Positions 33,642 to 42,904 of a DNA stretch of 64,000 nucleotides are shown piece after piece. The notes beneath the pieces were generated by a model, which did no database searches, had not been told where the DNA came from, and saw nothing but the letters and a program-made list of their open reading frames with translations. Within the stretch, counting starts at the first letter, position 1, and each line of letters starts with the position of its first letter. Source of the stretch: Ignavibacteriales bacterium. Its GTDB lineage: Bacteria; Bacteroidota; Ignavibacteria; Ignavibacteriales; Ignavibacteriaceae. Made by a program: the position numbers and the translations under genes. The DNA lies in NCBI GenBank assembly GCA_015709675.1, contig CP054182.1:3079448-3143447 (forward strand), read 5' to 3'.

Positions 33642-35675
33642 ATGAAATCAGAGGGCATTACGGCAGCACCGTCACCAGGGAGTGTTATATCCCCGTCATC
33701 ACCGGCGGGAGGTTCAGGTAAAAAATCAGTTGTTTTAGTAGGCAACCCAAATGTAGGGAAATCCCTTTTCTTTAACCACCTGAGCGGAATGTATGTTGAC
33801 GTTTCGAACTTCCCGGGTACCACAGTTTCAATTTCAAAAGGTCATTACAAAAATTACGAAATTCTTGATACCCCTGGTGTTTACGGAGTTTCATCGTTCA
33901 ATGATGAAGAAAAAGTAGCACGAGATGTAATTGTTGATTCTGATATTGTATTAAACGTCGTAAACTCGCTGCACCTGGAACGTGATATCTTCCTTACCAT
34001 GCAGCTGATTGATATGGGGAAGAAAATTTCAGTGCTTCTTAATTTCTCTGATGAAGTCAGAAAACAAAAAATCAAAATTGATGCCTCAAAACTTTCCAAT
34101 CTTCTTGGCGTTCCTGTATTCGAGACATCTGCCGTTGATAAGAAGGGCTTTGAATTTCTGGATGAAGCAATACAAAATGCACGCCAGGGACACACAACAA
34201 AAGAAATTGATAAACTCCTTTCCAGAGAACCATATACCTCGCTCCCCCGTGCTGATGCACTCCTGATACTTGAAGGAGATGAGCATTACGCAAAAAAACA
34301 TGGTGCTGAAAACGGAACCGCGGACGACCGTGAGATGATTTATGTGGAGAGGAGGAACCGTGTAAATCAGATCTGCGCGGACGTTGAGTTTGAAGACAGT
34401 TCAAGAGGCAAGTTTTTTAATCTGCTTGGCCGGCTGAGTATTAATCCTCTTACCGGAATTCCTGTTCTGCTTGTGATGCTTTACCTTATGTACCTCTTTA
34501 TCGGTGATGTGGTTTCGCAGCGCGTTGTCGGTTTCACTGAAGATTATATCGGTAAAACGATATTTGAGTACAATCTTAAGAAATATGTGGCGGAATTTAC
34601 CCCCTCAGACATTACCGTACAGATTCTGAATGAGGATGAGGAAGTTCTTAACGAGAAGGAATTTTCTTTCTCGACTGATTTGAATGAAGATGCTCAGAAG
34701 AAAAATGAATTTCTGGAATTTTCTCAGCAGCCCGGAGCAGTCTCGGAATTTAATTTCCCCAATGCAATTCCTCGTTTATTCTTCGGAGAGTTTGGTGTGG
34801 TTTCGATGACGGTGACCTATCTCCTCTTCCTGCTGCTGCCTCTGGTAATTGGTTTCTACCTGGCAATGGCAGTGCTTGAAGACAGCGGTTATCTCCCCCG
34901 GCTTGCAACCATGATGGACCGGTCTCTCACCCGCATAGGTCTTAACGGCAGAGCTGTAATTCCTATTCTTCTTGGCTTTGGATGCGTGACGATGGCCACG
35001 ATAACCACAAGAATTCTTGGTACGGACAGGGAAAAGACCATTGCGACCGCAATTCTGCAGTTTGTAATACCCTGCAGCGCACAGCTTGCCGTTATCGCCG
35101 TTCTTATTAGCGGTGCCGGATTAAGCTCTTTGCTGATCTATGTATTTGTAATTTTCACTGTTTTAATCCTGATATCAACTACCCTGAATAAATTTCTTCC
35201 AGGACAGTCCTCCCCTCTCTTAATTGATCTTCCGATCATGAGAATTCCAAGAGGCGGAAATGTTCTGAAGAAAACTTACTTCAGAACTCTTGGGTTTATG
35301 AAGGAGGCTTCAGTATGGTTTTTTGTAGGAGCGCTGTTTGTAGGATTACTGGAGGTAACCGGATGGTTATATGATTTCCAGGACCTGCTCGCTCCTATTA
35401 CCACCAGCTGGCTGAAACTTCCGAAAGAGGCTGCTACTGCTTTTGTGATGGGTGTGGTGCGCAGAGATTTCGGCGCTGCAGGACTGTTTAGTCTTGAACT
35501 GACCGCCATGCAGGTTACCGTGGCAATTATAACCATAACACTCTTTGTCCCGTGTATTGCATCATTCATGGTAATGCTTAATGAAAGGGGATTAAAAGAG
35601 GGACTGATTATCTGGGCATCAACATGGATATTTGCTTTCCTGATCGGGGGAATTGTAGCGCAGATTATCGTCTAA
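33642..35675 (+). CDS. feoB: Ferrous iron transporter FeoB
   Basis: Inner-membrane Fe2+ transporter with an N-terminal GTPase, 677 residues. G1 is GNPNVGKS (34-41), G2 FPGTT (57-61), G3 DTPG (76-79) and the NxxD of G4 is in NFSDE. A helical GDI-like part follows, then the membrane region with two Gate motifs. The first Gate reads GFGCVTMATITTRIL where most FeoB have GFGCNVPA, and the second has FVPCIASF. About 25 residues rich in Ser, Pro and Gly precede the G domain. Operon with fur and feoA. Confidence 0.95.
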   Translation: MKSEGITAAPSPGSVISPSSPAGGSGKKSVVLVGNPNVGKSLFFNHLSGMYVDVSNFPGTTVSISKGHYKNYEILDTPGVYGVSSFNDEEKVARDVIVDSDIVLNVVNSLHLERDIFLTMQLIDMGKKISVLLNFSDEVRKQKIKIDASKLSNLLGVPVFETSAVDKKGFEFLDEAIQNARQGHTTKEIDKLLSREPYTSLPRADALLILEGDEHYAKKHGAENGTADDREMIYVERRNRVNQICADVEFEDSSRGKFFNLLGRLSINPLTGIPVLLVMLYLMYLFIGDVVSQRVVGFTEDYIGKTIFEYNLKKYVAEFTPSDITVQILNEDEEVLNEKEFSFSTDLNEDAQKKNEFLEFSQQPGAVSEFNFPNAIPRLFFGEFGVVSMTVTYLLFLLLPLVIGFYLAMAVLEDSGYLPRLATMMDRSLTRIGLNGRAVIPILLGFGCVTMATITTRILGTDREKTIATAILQFVIPCSAQLAVIAVLISGAGLSSLLIYVFVIFTVLILISTTLNKFLPGQSSPLLIDLPIMRIPRGGNVLKKTYFRTLGFMKEASVWFFVGALFVGLLEVTGWLYDFQDLLAPITTSWLKLPKEAATAFVMGVVRRDFGAAGLFSLELTAMQVTVAIITITLFVPCIASFMVMLNERGLKEGLIIWASTWIFAFLIGGIVAQIIV

Positions 35676-35684
35676 GGAAATGTA

Positions 35685-36419
35685 ATGACAAAAAAACAGC
35701 CAAAACAGGTTATCTCTAAATATCCCATTCGCTGGGCCAAAAAGAACTTCTCTATAAAGATATTCTGTTCAATTCCGAATATCGCCACGGGAATACTGCT
35801 GCAGGCTGGTAAAAATCATTTCCTTATTGATCCGGGTGACGGCATACTTCGCGATATTAATAAGGAGCTCAGCGCTGAAAAAGTCGCGGCAATTTCAGAT
35901 ATATTTATCACCCACGGCCACCATGACCACGTGGGAGGTGTCTGGTCATTCCTCACCTATTTACGTGTTGTGAGAAAGAGCGACCGCCTCAACATCTATT
36001 ACCCGGACGGCTGTGTTGAGATAGAAAGCATTTATAGTGCTTTCAGCAAAGTTTATGCAAAAAGCACAACTTATCAAATAGCTCTTAAAAAGATTTCCAA
36101 ACATTCCACTTTCAGGACAAAGGAAGTTGCTGTTAAGCCTTTCCCCGTAATCCACAAAGAAATTTCAATCGAAACCGGTAAAAGCCGTATCGTTCCAGCT
36201 TTAGGCTATAATTTCACCTACGGCGATACCCGCATCTGCTATGGCGGTGACACAGCATATTGCGAAGCGTTAGTACGCAATGCAAAGGATGCTGATTTAG
36301 CAATCCTTGAAGCCGGACATGATGATGAAACTCCTGATGATATGCATATGACCATGCGCGAAGCTGTTTCAATCGGAAAGAGCGCAAAGGAGTATTTCTT
36401 AGTACACGTTCCGGAATAA
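35685..36419 (+). CDS. MBL-fold metallo-hydrolase, RNase Z-like
   Basis: Metallo-beta-lactamase fold enzyme of 244 residues. The metal motif THGHHDHVGG (76-85) is of the HxHxDH type, and CYGGDTAYCE plus the final DLAILEAGHDDE and MTMREAVSIGKSA supply the other ligands. The pattern resembles the RNase Z branch but lacks clear proof of a tRNA exosite. AAGGA upstream supports the ATG at 35685. It follows feoB by nine bases and is probably co-transcribed. Confidence 0.85.
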   Translation: MTKKQPKQVISKYPIRWAKKNFSIKIFCSIPNIATGILLQAGKNHFLIDPGDGILRDINKELSAEKVAAISDIFITHGHHDHVGGVWSFLTYLRVVRKSDRLNIYYPDGCVEIESIYSAFSKVYAKSTTYQIALKKISKHSTFRTKEVAVKPFPVIHKEISIETGKSRIVPALGYNFTYGDTRICYGGDTAYCEALVRNAKDADLAILEAGHDDETPDDMHMTMREAVSIGKSAKEYFLVHVPE

Positions 36420-36453
36420 TTAACCACTCTTTTCATTAACCTTACAACCTGCT

Positions 36454-37488
36454 ATGAAACAACTTTACATTTTTCTGTTTATTCTCACTTCCCTCACCCT
36501 GGCACAATCAGACACCATGAGATTCGAGGGTGAAAAGCGTCTAAAAAATATCAAAATGCTCACCTTCCAGGGAGAAAATGCGGAAGCGTACCTTTCATTC
36601 TCGGGTGATAAATTAATTTTTCAGAAAACGGACGGTGATCTGGAATGTGACCAGATTTTCACCATGGGCACTGACGGCTCAAACCAAAAAATGGTTTCGA
36701 ACGGAAAAGGAAGAACCACCTGTGCTTACTACCTTCCGGGGGACAAACAGATTATATACGCATCCACACATCATTTTGATGAAAAATGCCCACCTCCGCC
36801 TGACAGATCAAAAGGTTACGTCTGGAAGTTATATGAATCTTTTGATTTGTTTATCGCAGATGCCGACGGCAGCAATATCCGCCAGATAACCGATGCACCA
36901 GGTTATGATGCAGAAGCAACAGTTTCTCCTAAAGGTGATAAAATTATCTTCACCTCTCTCCGTGATGGTGACCCGGAATTATACGTTTGCGATATAGACG
37001 GTTCCAATCAGAAACGCCTCACTTTTGAAAAAGGTTATGATGGCGGTGCATTCTTCTCGCATGACGGAAGTAAAATCGTTTTCCGCGCAAGCAGACCAAA
37101 GACTGAAAAAGAACTTGAAGATTATAATGAACTGGTAACCAGCGGTTACGTACGTCCTACGGCTTTAGAAATTTTTGTGATGGCTGCAGACGGCAGCAAT
37201 ATGAAACAGATCACAAACTTTGGGAAAGCAAGTTTCGCTCCATATTTCCATCCAAACGGCAAGAAAATCATCTTCTCTTCCAATATAAACAGCAAGAGCG
37301 GAAGAAACTTTGATCTTTATACCATAAATCTTGACGGTACCGGTCTTGAACAGATTACTTATAATGAGTCTTTTGACGGCTTCCCTTTCTTTACTCCTGA
37401 CGGTAAGAAGCTGATTTTTGCTTCCAACCGATATAACAAAAATCCCAATGATACCAATATTTTTATTGCGGAGTGGGTAAATGAATAA
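36454..37488 (+). CDS. Exported TolB-like beta-propeller (PD40 repeat) protein
   Basis: Protein of 344 residues with a signal peptide (about 1-18). At least five repeats carry the pattern DGSN..(K/R)QIT or similar, followed by SPKGDKIIFTSLRDGD-like strands, the WD40-like beta-propeller of TolB. It contains a short insertion EKCPPPPDRSKG. No peptidase domain is present; it may bind peptide or glycan or partner with the downstream M28 peptidase, whose ATG overlaps its end by eight bases. Confidence 0.85.
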   Translation: MKQLYIFLFILTSLTLAQSDTMRFEGEKRLKNIKMLTFQGENAEAYLSFSGDKLIFQKTDGDLECDQIFTMGTDGSNQKMVSNGKGRTTCAYYLPGDKQIIYASTHHFDEKCPPPPDRSKGYVWKLYESFDLFIADADGSNIRQITDAPGYDAEATVSPKGDKIIFTSLRDGDPELYVCDIDGSNQKRLTFEKGYDGGAFFSHDGSKIVFRASRPKTEKELEDYNELVTSGYVRPTALEIFVMAADGSNMKQITNFGKASFAPYFHPNGKKIIFSSNINSKSGRNFDLYTINLDGTGLEQITYNESFDGFPFFTPDGKKLIFASNRYNKNPNDTNIFIAEWVNE

Positions 37489-39271
37489 CAGGTTTTATCA
37501 GTCTGCTTTGGCTGCATTGTTTACCTTAGGAATATTTTCTTCTGCTTATGCCCAGACTTCTCCTGAAATCAAAGAAAAAGATTTTAGGAAACATATATCT
37601 CATCTGGCTTCTGACGAACTCAAAGGCAGAATGACCGGCACTGAACAAGAAAAGGCAGCAGCCGAATATATCAGCAAGGAGTTTAAGCGCTTCGGGCTAA
37701 AGCCATACTTTAATGGAAGCTGGTTTCAGAATTTTCCTTTCATCTCAGGTGTTGAGTTAAAAGGAAATAACAGCTTTACTTTCTCATCAACCGACAAAAA
37801 ATATGTAGTTGAAAAAGACTTCATCCCGCTTGGCTTCAGTTCTTCCCTGAGCGTTTCAGGTGAAGTTGTATTTGCCGGCTATGGGATATCTTCCAAAGAC
37901 AACGGCTATGATGACTATGAAGGTCTGAACCTTGAAGGCAAGATTGTATTAGTTCTCCGTTACAATCCGGAGTATGATAATCCCCATTCAAAGCTTGAAG
38001 AGTTCGCATCATTCCGTTACAAAGCAAACATTGCAAAAGAAAAAGGCGCAAAAGCCATTCTCTTTGTGAACGGTCCGGCTCCTGTTGAAGAAGATAAACT
38101 GCAGAAACTCACTTATGACCGTGCCTCCTCTGTACCGGGAATTGCAGCCGTTCATATCTCCCGCTCTGCTGCAGATGCAATGCTTTCCAAAAGCGGATTT
38201 ACCGTTAAATCACTTCAGGAGAAAATAAAAGCTGATGGTGAACCGCATTCCTTTTCAGTAGCTGGAGTAACCGTTCAACTGGAAACCGGTGTTGCCGAAG
38301 TTAAAAAAGAAGGAATTAATGTAGCTGGTATCATCCCCGGTTCTGATAAAAACCTGAAAGATGAATATATTGTCATCGGTGCACATTACGATCATCTTGG
38401 TATGGGAGGAGCTAACTCACTTTATCGCGGTGATGAACCGCAGATTCACAACGGAGCAGATGATAATGCTTCAGGCACAAGCGGTATTCTCGAGCTGGCA
38501 GAATATCTCAGTAAAAACAAAAAACAGTTAAAACGCAGTATTATCCTGGCAGGTTTCTCTGGTGAGGAACTTGGACTTCTTGGTTCCTCCCACATGGTGA
38601 ATAATCCTGTTGTTGCTAATGAGAAGATTACAGCAATGATCAATCTTGATATGATTGGCCGGCTTACTGACAGTGCGCTCATTGTTTACGGTACAGGCAC
38701 TTCTTCCGGCTGGAAAGAGATGCTCAATAAAAACAAGCCCGCGGATCTTAATCTTACCTTTAATGATGAAGGTTATGGTCCAAGTGACCACTCCTCATTC
38801 TATGGAAAAAATATCCCTGTGTTGTTTTTCTTTACTGGCACCCATTCTGATTACCATAGACCCGGTGACGATGCGGAAAAGATAAACTATACCGGGCTTG
38901 AAGCTGTGGTGAAGTATGTGGCTGCAATGGTCATGGATATATCTCAAATGAGCTCCAGACCAGAATATGTAAATGTACCAAGAAAAGACAATCAGAGAAT
39001 GGGCGGCTGGAAAGTTTATGTAGGCACTATCCCCGATTATGCTTATTCAGGTCAGGGGCTTAAAATTACGGGTGTTAATGAAGGCAGCCCGGCTAAAAAA
39101 GCAGGTTTGCACGGAGGTGATATAATTACCAAATTTGGTGCAAAACAGATTAATAACATATACGATTATGTTTATGCTCTGCAGGAATTAGTCCCCGGTG
39201 ATATTGTTGACCTTGATGTAACCCGTGGTGAAGAAAAAATTCAGCTTAAACTTGAGCTTGGGGCAAAATAG
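37481..39271 (+). CDS. Exported M28 aminopeptidase with PA and PDZ domains
   Basis: Secreted zinc peptidase of 596 residues with a signal peptide (about 1-24). A protease-associated domain lies at about 125-250, the M28 domain at about 275-485 and a PDZ domain at about 510-596. Zinc ligands can be read as H302 (AHYDHLG), D327 (GADDN), E363 (GEELG), D390 (NLDMIG) and H459 (SDYHRPG), with E362 as the general base. Unlike the other M28 gene in this window it lacks a T9SS sorting domain. A terminator follows 16 bases after the stop. Confidence 0.92.
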   Translation: MNNRFYQSALAALFTLGIFSSAYAQTSPEIKEKDFRKHISHLASDELKGRMTGTEQEKAAAEYISKEFKRFGLKPYFNGSWFQNFPFISGVELKGNNSFTFSSTDKKYVVEKDFIPLGFSSSLSVSGEVVFAGYGISSKDNGYDDYEGLNLEGKIVLVLRYNPEYDNPHSKLEEFASFRYKANIAKEKGAKAILFVNGPAPVEEDKLQKLTYDRASSVPGIAAVHISRSAADAMLSKSGFTVKSLQEKIKADGEPHSFSVAGVTVQLETGVAEVKKEGINVAGIIPGSDKNLKDEYIVIGAHYDHLGMGGANSLYRGDEPQIHNGADDNASGTSGILELAEYLSKNKKQLKRSIILAGFSGEELGLLGSSHMVNNPVVANEKITAMINLDMIGRLTDSALIVYGTGTSSGWKEMLNKNKPADLNLTFNDEGYGPSDHSSFYGKNIPVLFFFTGTHSDYHRPGDDAEKINYTGLEAVVKYVAAMVMDISQMSSRPEYVNVPRKDNQRMGGWKVYVGTIPDYAYSGQGLKITGVNEGSPAKKAGLHGGDIITKFGAKQINNIYDYVYALQELVPGDIVDLDVTRGEEKIQLKLELGAK

Positions 39272-39286
39272 CTCAGTTAGTTCAAT

Positions 39287-39328
39287 TAAAAAAGCTCCAT
39301 CAGCCAAAAACTGTTGGAGCTATTTTTT
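39287..39328. terminator. Bidirectional terminator between convergent genes
   Basis: AGCTCCA and TGGAGCT enclose an inner CAG/CTG pairing; T runs follow on both strands (ATTTTTT and TTTTTT). It closes the fur-to-peptidase transcript and also the T9SS cargo gene on the other strand. Confidence 0.8.
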
Positions 39329-39338
39329 GAAATATATC

Positions 39339-41066
39339 TTACTTCAACAAAACCGATTTTATCTGTTTTGTACCAATCTTAGTTTGCAGTCGCACAATAT
39401 AAATACCGGATGATAGGTTCGTACCAGATTCATCCTTTCCGTTCCAGTTAAATCTTTCCCGATTTCCGGTACTGATTCCTTCTGCTAAAGTAATAATCTG
39501 CCTGCCCATTATGTCATAAATAACCACTTCAAACCCTTCATGATGTGGTACCGTTACCTCGTAGGTTTGAGTTGCATTGAATGGGTTAGGGTAAGCTGTA
39601 ATTGAAAAATCATCAGGAGAGATTATTTCATCTTCTAAACTTGTACCAATTGTTGGTTTATAAATTTTCGAAAACTCTCTCACCTGGAATGAATTAAAAT
39701 TATGTGTAATATAGTCCTGAGATATAATCACTTCCATATTTCCGTCACCGTCAATATCATACATGGTTCCGCCAAAGTATTCACTGCTGACGCCAGAGGG
39801 TACTTTATCTCTAAATTTAACATAATAGAGAGCATAATTGTGTTCATTTGGAAATCCGCGGAAGGTTAATATAAAAAACACATTGTCCAGACAGACAATA
39901 AGTTCTTCTACACCGTCACCGTTAATATCCTTTGCAAGCATATTATAGGCAGCAAACGAGAAGATCCCTGGTATTTCAATTCTTGCAACCTGCTGATACT
40001 GATTGTCTCCTGTTGCTTCAAATGCAGTGAAGCGCGTAATACCAACTCCGTTCCGGAAGGCATCTCCGCCGACCCAAAACTCCTTCCTTCCATTACCGTC
40101 TATATCATTACTTGCGGCATGCATATAGGGATTTGAATGTCCAACAGTACCCGTCCATGAATTCGTGTAGGTACCGAGTACTGGTGAATATTCAAGTATC
40201 TGGATTTTACCCTTCACATTACCCAATACTATATCAGCATATCCGTCACCATCAATGTCTTCTGCTGAAAATCCTGCGGAATATACATCCTCCTGTCTGA
40301 ATTCATAAACACTGTCAAAACCATTTTGCTGAGAATTAACAGTCTTAATAAAGTTTCTACCGGGTGATGCAAGTGAATAATAAACCAAATCAGTATTATC
40401 ATCAAGATTGAAATCCCCAAAAGTCGGATCATTCATTTGATACCCCATATCGTTTAGCATCATTTCATTAACGGGGAAGGATGTATCACTTGGCGCATTC
40501 ATAACAAAACCATATTTACTGCCTGGAAAAGTCTGAATATATACCTCTAGGTCACCATCATTATCTATATCATACAATGCTTTGGCTCTCAGTAGTGTAT
40601 CCTTATATATATGTCTGATGATATAATTGTCGAGTTGAGAATCATATTCAAATATTTTCACCGGAAAAGGACCATTGGGGGCATCTAAAAAATATAAATC
40701 GCTTCCATAAAATTCCGTTATCCCATTCTTGTTAACATCACCAATCAATACTGGGGCTACAAAACCGCCAGTAGCATTAACCTCCTTCCAAAATGTGTAG
40801 CGATCGTGGTATAAAAGTGTATCTACATTTAGAACATCTATTACAACTGTGTCTATTCCATCAACAGGAAGATTGCCTTGTTCAGGATAAATACCTTTTA
40901 CAATGGATTTACCCCCAGGATATTTTATCAATAGCAAACTGTCCGAATTATTGTATAACTCACTTTCAATGTTTTGCTTTAACAACTCCTGCTTTATTTG
41001 CTTCAAATTCTGACCATGCAGAAATATAATCTGCAAAAACAAAAGGCATAATACAATGTTCTTCAT
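39339..41066 (-). CDS. T9SS-exported FG-GAP/VCBS repeat protein
   Basis: Surface or secreted protein of 575 residues. The signal peptide MKNIVLCLLFLQIIFLHG is followed by repeats holding Ca2+-type loops such as DIDNDGDLE, DIDGDGYAD, DIDGNGRKE, DINGDGVEE and DIDGDGNME, typical of FG-GAP/VCBS propellers. The C-terminal domain begins at YPNPFNATQTYEV and ends QIKSVLLK, a T9SS type A sorting signal. I chose the ATG at 41066 because GGAGA stands five bases upstream. Function is probably adhesion or binding; nothing more can be said. Confidence 0.87.
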   Translation of the reverse strand: MKNIVLCLLFLQIIFLHGQNLKQIKQELLKQNIESELYNNSDSLLLIKYPGGKSIVKGIYPEQGNLPVDGIDTVVIDVLNVDTLLYHDRYTFWKEVNATGGFVAPVLIGDVNKNGITEFYGSDLYFLDAPNGPFPVKIFEYDSQLDNYIIRHIYKDTLLRAKALYDIDNDGDLEVYIQTFPGSKYGFVMNAPSDTSFPVNEMMLNDMGYQMNDPTFGDFNLDDNTDLVYYSLASPGRNFIKTVNSQQNGFDSVYEFRQEDVYSAGFSAEDIDGDGYADIVLGNVKGKIQILEYSPVLGTYTNSWTGTVGHSNPYMHAASNDIDGNGRKEFWVGGDAFRNGVGITRFTAFEATGDNQYQQVARIEIPGIFSFAAYNMLAKDINGDGVEELIVCLDNVFFILTFRGFPNEHNYALYYVKFRDKVPSGVSSEYFGGTMYDIDGDGNMEVIISQDYITHNFNSFQVREFSKIYKPTIGTSLEDEIISPDDFSITAYPNPFNATQTYEVTVPHHEGFEVVIYDIMGRQIITLAEGISTGNRERFNWNGKDESGTNLSSGIYIVRLQTKIGTKQIKSVLLK

Positions 41067-41071
41067 AAGAT

Positions 41072-41076
41072 TCTCC
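41072..41076 (-). promoter_or_regulatory. Ribosome binding site fixing the FG-GAP protein start
   Basis: GGAGA on the minus strand, five bases before the ATG at 41066. The site overlaps an earlier in-frame ATG at 41078, which is therefore the weaker candidate. Confidence 0.65.
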
Positions 41077-41093
41077 ATTTATACAGAATGAAA

Positions 41094-41126
41094 GCTGGTC
41101 ATCATCTGGTTTAGATGATGACCAGC
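41094..41126 (-). terminator. Strong hairpin between two T9SS cargo genes
   Basis: GCTGGTCATCATCT pairs perfectly with AGATGATGACCAGC around a five-base loop, a 14-pair stem. The following bases on the minus strand are TTTCATTCTGT, so the T tract is poor. It may be a terminator, attenuator or mRNA-stabilising element. Confidence 0.6.
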
Positions 41127-41143
41127 AGGAACACTTTTACAGA

Positions 41144-42841
41144 TTATTTTAATAAAGCTAATTTAATACTTCGAACAGTTTTGGCCGTTATCAACCGGCA
41201 AACATACATCCCGCTTGGTAAGTTTTGTCCATCAAGCACTTTTGTATGCATTCCTTTTGTAAGCGGCTGATTAATCAATATTGCCACCTCGCTACCATTC
41301 ATGTCAAATATCCTCAAATCTACAAATTGTTCACTTTCTAAAGCAAAAGAAATCTTTGTGGTCGGGTTAAATGGATTTGGATAATTTGCAAATACTGAAT
41401 AATCTAATTCTTCCATCTCTTCGTTGCCAGAGAATTCCTTACTAAGCTCACCCCCAACAACATAACAACTTGCCGTGCCTGAAAATTCAGATTCATTGTC
41501 GTTCAAATCTATTGCCTTTAATTTGTATTGAATCTGTGTACCAGCAGGATCCCCGGCTTGTCTCAAATTCAGCGTATTATCTACATAGTATAGATTTGTA
41601 GTAGTTGCTAAGTAAGCCCATGAAGCAGTACCATATTTTCTATATACTTTATAGCCGTTTATATCAGCTTCATTATTCCTGCTCCATTCCAGCCGCGGAT
41701 GTCCTGTTTGGTTCACCTGTGCAAGGTTCTGTGGTGCTAAAGGAGCAGCATCATTTTGCTTAAATTTAAGGTAATTATCAATCCCATATTTCCATACACA
41801 ATAAATGTCATTCGAGACAGATGTCATATCTGAAATACTTATCGAACTGCCTTGCTCGATCTCAGTTACACTGCTCCAGGAAATATTGTTATGTGTTCTA
41901 AATTCAAGATGATTGCCTACATACAGGATATGTGAGTACCCATTCGATGTTGTGACAAACGAAACTGGAGCCATTACATTGGTTGCTTGGAAAAGTTGTT
42001 CGGCTGATGACCAGGTTGTGCTGCCAACTGCCCGCATTTTTACATTGAGATTATTATAAAACAATCCCATCCCACCAACAAACTCATAGTAAAAATTAAA
42101 TAAGTTTCCATTACCTACCCCAATTCTTTCTAACGAAGATGCAGGTGATGGTCCAAAAACTACCTGAGAATTTCCCCAGGTTGACTGATACTTATCTCTT
42201 ACTCTTGCAGTTCCCTGATTACCAGGATTTTGATTATAACCGGTATTAAAAGAAACATGGACTCTGTCCTGAGAAACTGTTACGCTGGCATACCCGCCCA
42301 CAACGCTATATTCATCTGTAACTTCTTTATAATCCAACCACTCATTACTTGGCGCTAGTCTGTAATAATAAGATTCATAGTTATATCCATTATTTTGAAG
42401 TGAATAGACAAGGTGAACTGAATTATTATCATAGACAGCATCCAAGCTATTGCAGGTATTTGTTGAAATGTCAATTTCACTAATGTTCGTCCAATTACTC
42501 CCTGCATTTGTTGAATATTTTCCCTTTATATAGCCACCATCACGATATATGATGTAAACCTTATCGTTTGAACCTGTTATTGAAGGGAAATTACCCGAAG
42601 AAGAAATTGTGGCTGATGAAACAACTGACCCGGAAGTATTAAGCCGGTAATACTTAATTGAGCCGTTTTGCCCCTCTCTAAGTGCTAAGTGAATCCCATC
42701 CCTATTGGCAAATTGGTCTAATTTGTCAAGGTAGGGCTCATTAATGGAAGTCGTAACTACAGACTGCCACTGTTGTGCCCAAACGAGGGGGGGGGGGGCG
42801 ATTAAAAAGAAAGCGAGAAATAGGAAAAATTTGGTTTTCAT
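41144..42841 (-). CDS. T9SS-exported FnIII protein with poly-C tract in its signal peptide
   Basis: Secreted protein of 565 residues. The signal peptide is about 1-22 and contains the run APPP encoded by a tract of 12 C. A large beta-rich region of Ser, Asn and Tyr follows (sialidase-like or propeller strands, family not recognised), then one fibronectin type III-like domain (about 365-460) and the T9SS type A sorting domain from YPNPFNPTTKISF to SIKLALLK. Start at 42841; the upstream TTG at 42874 overlaps a -7 promoter element and is rejected. One base more or less in the tract would shift the frame and stop translation within about 20 codons. Confidence 0.85.
   Translation of the reverse strand: MKTKFFLFLAFFLIAPPPLVWAQQWQSVVTTSINEPYLDKLDQFANRDGIHLALREGQNGSIKYYRLNTSGSVVSSATISSSGNFPSITGSNDKVYIIYRDGGYIKGKYSTNAGSNWTNISEIDISTNTCNSLDAVYDNNSVHLVYSLQNNGYNYESYYYRLAPSNEWLDYKEVTDEYSVVGGYASVTVSQDRVHVSFNTGYNQNPGNQGTARVRDKYQSTWGNSQVVFGPSPASSLERIGVGNGNLFNFYYEFVGGMGLFYNNLNVKMRAVGSTTWSSAEQLFQATNVMAPVSFVTTSNGYSHILYVGNHLEFRTHNNISWSSVTEIEQGSSISISDMTSVSNDIYCVWKYGIDNYLKFKQNDAAPLAPQNLAQVNQTGHPRLEWSRNNEADINGYKVYRKYGTASWAYLATTTNLYYVDNTLNLRQAGDPAGTQIQYKLKAIDLNDNESEFSGTASCYVVGGELSKEFSGNEEMEELDYSVFANYPNPFNPTTKISFALESEQFVDLRIFDMNGSEVAILINQPLTKGMHTKVLDGQNLPSGMYVCRLITAKTVRSIKLALLK
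42787..42798 (-). repeat. Homopolymer tract of 12 C (coding strand) in a signal peptide
   Basis: Twelve consecutive G on the plus strand, which is C12 in the coding strand of the FnIII cargo gene, codons 15 to 19. It is by far the longest G or C run I saw in the window. Removal of one C leads to TAG and gain of one C to TAA soon after the tract, so length changes would switch the gene off. A sequencing or assembly error in the tract is possible. Confidence 0.9.
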
Positions 42842-42873
42842 ACTAGGACCCTTAAATTGTTTTGAATACGCCA

Positions 42874-42904
42874 CAAACCTAAAAACTCTTTTTTAAAAAG
42901 TCAA
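42874..42904 (-). promoter_or_regulatory. Bacteroidota-type promoter of the FnIII cargo gene
   Basis: On the minus strand TTG (42904-42902), 20 bases, then TAGGTTTG (42881-42874). Transcription would begin near 42867, giving a leader of about 26 bases before the ATG at 42841. Confidence 0.7.

Noticed and set aside
20119-42841. A complete type IX secretion locus
   Set aside because: Three cargo proteins and some PorV/DUF4835-like proteins are present, but no SprA, PorK-N or PorU-like gene is in the window.
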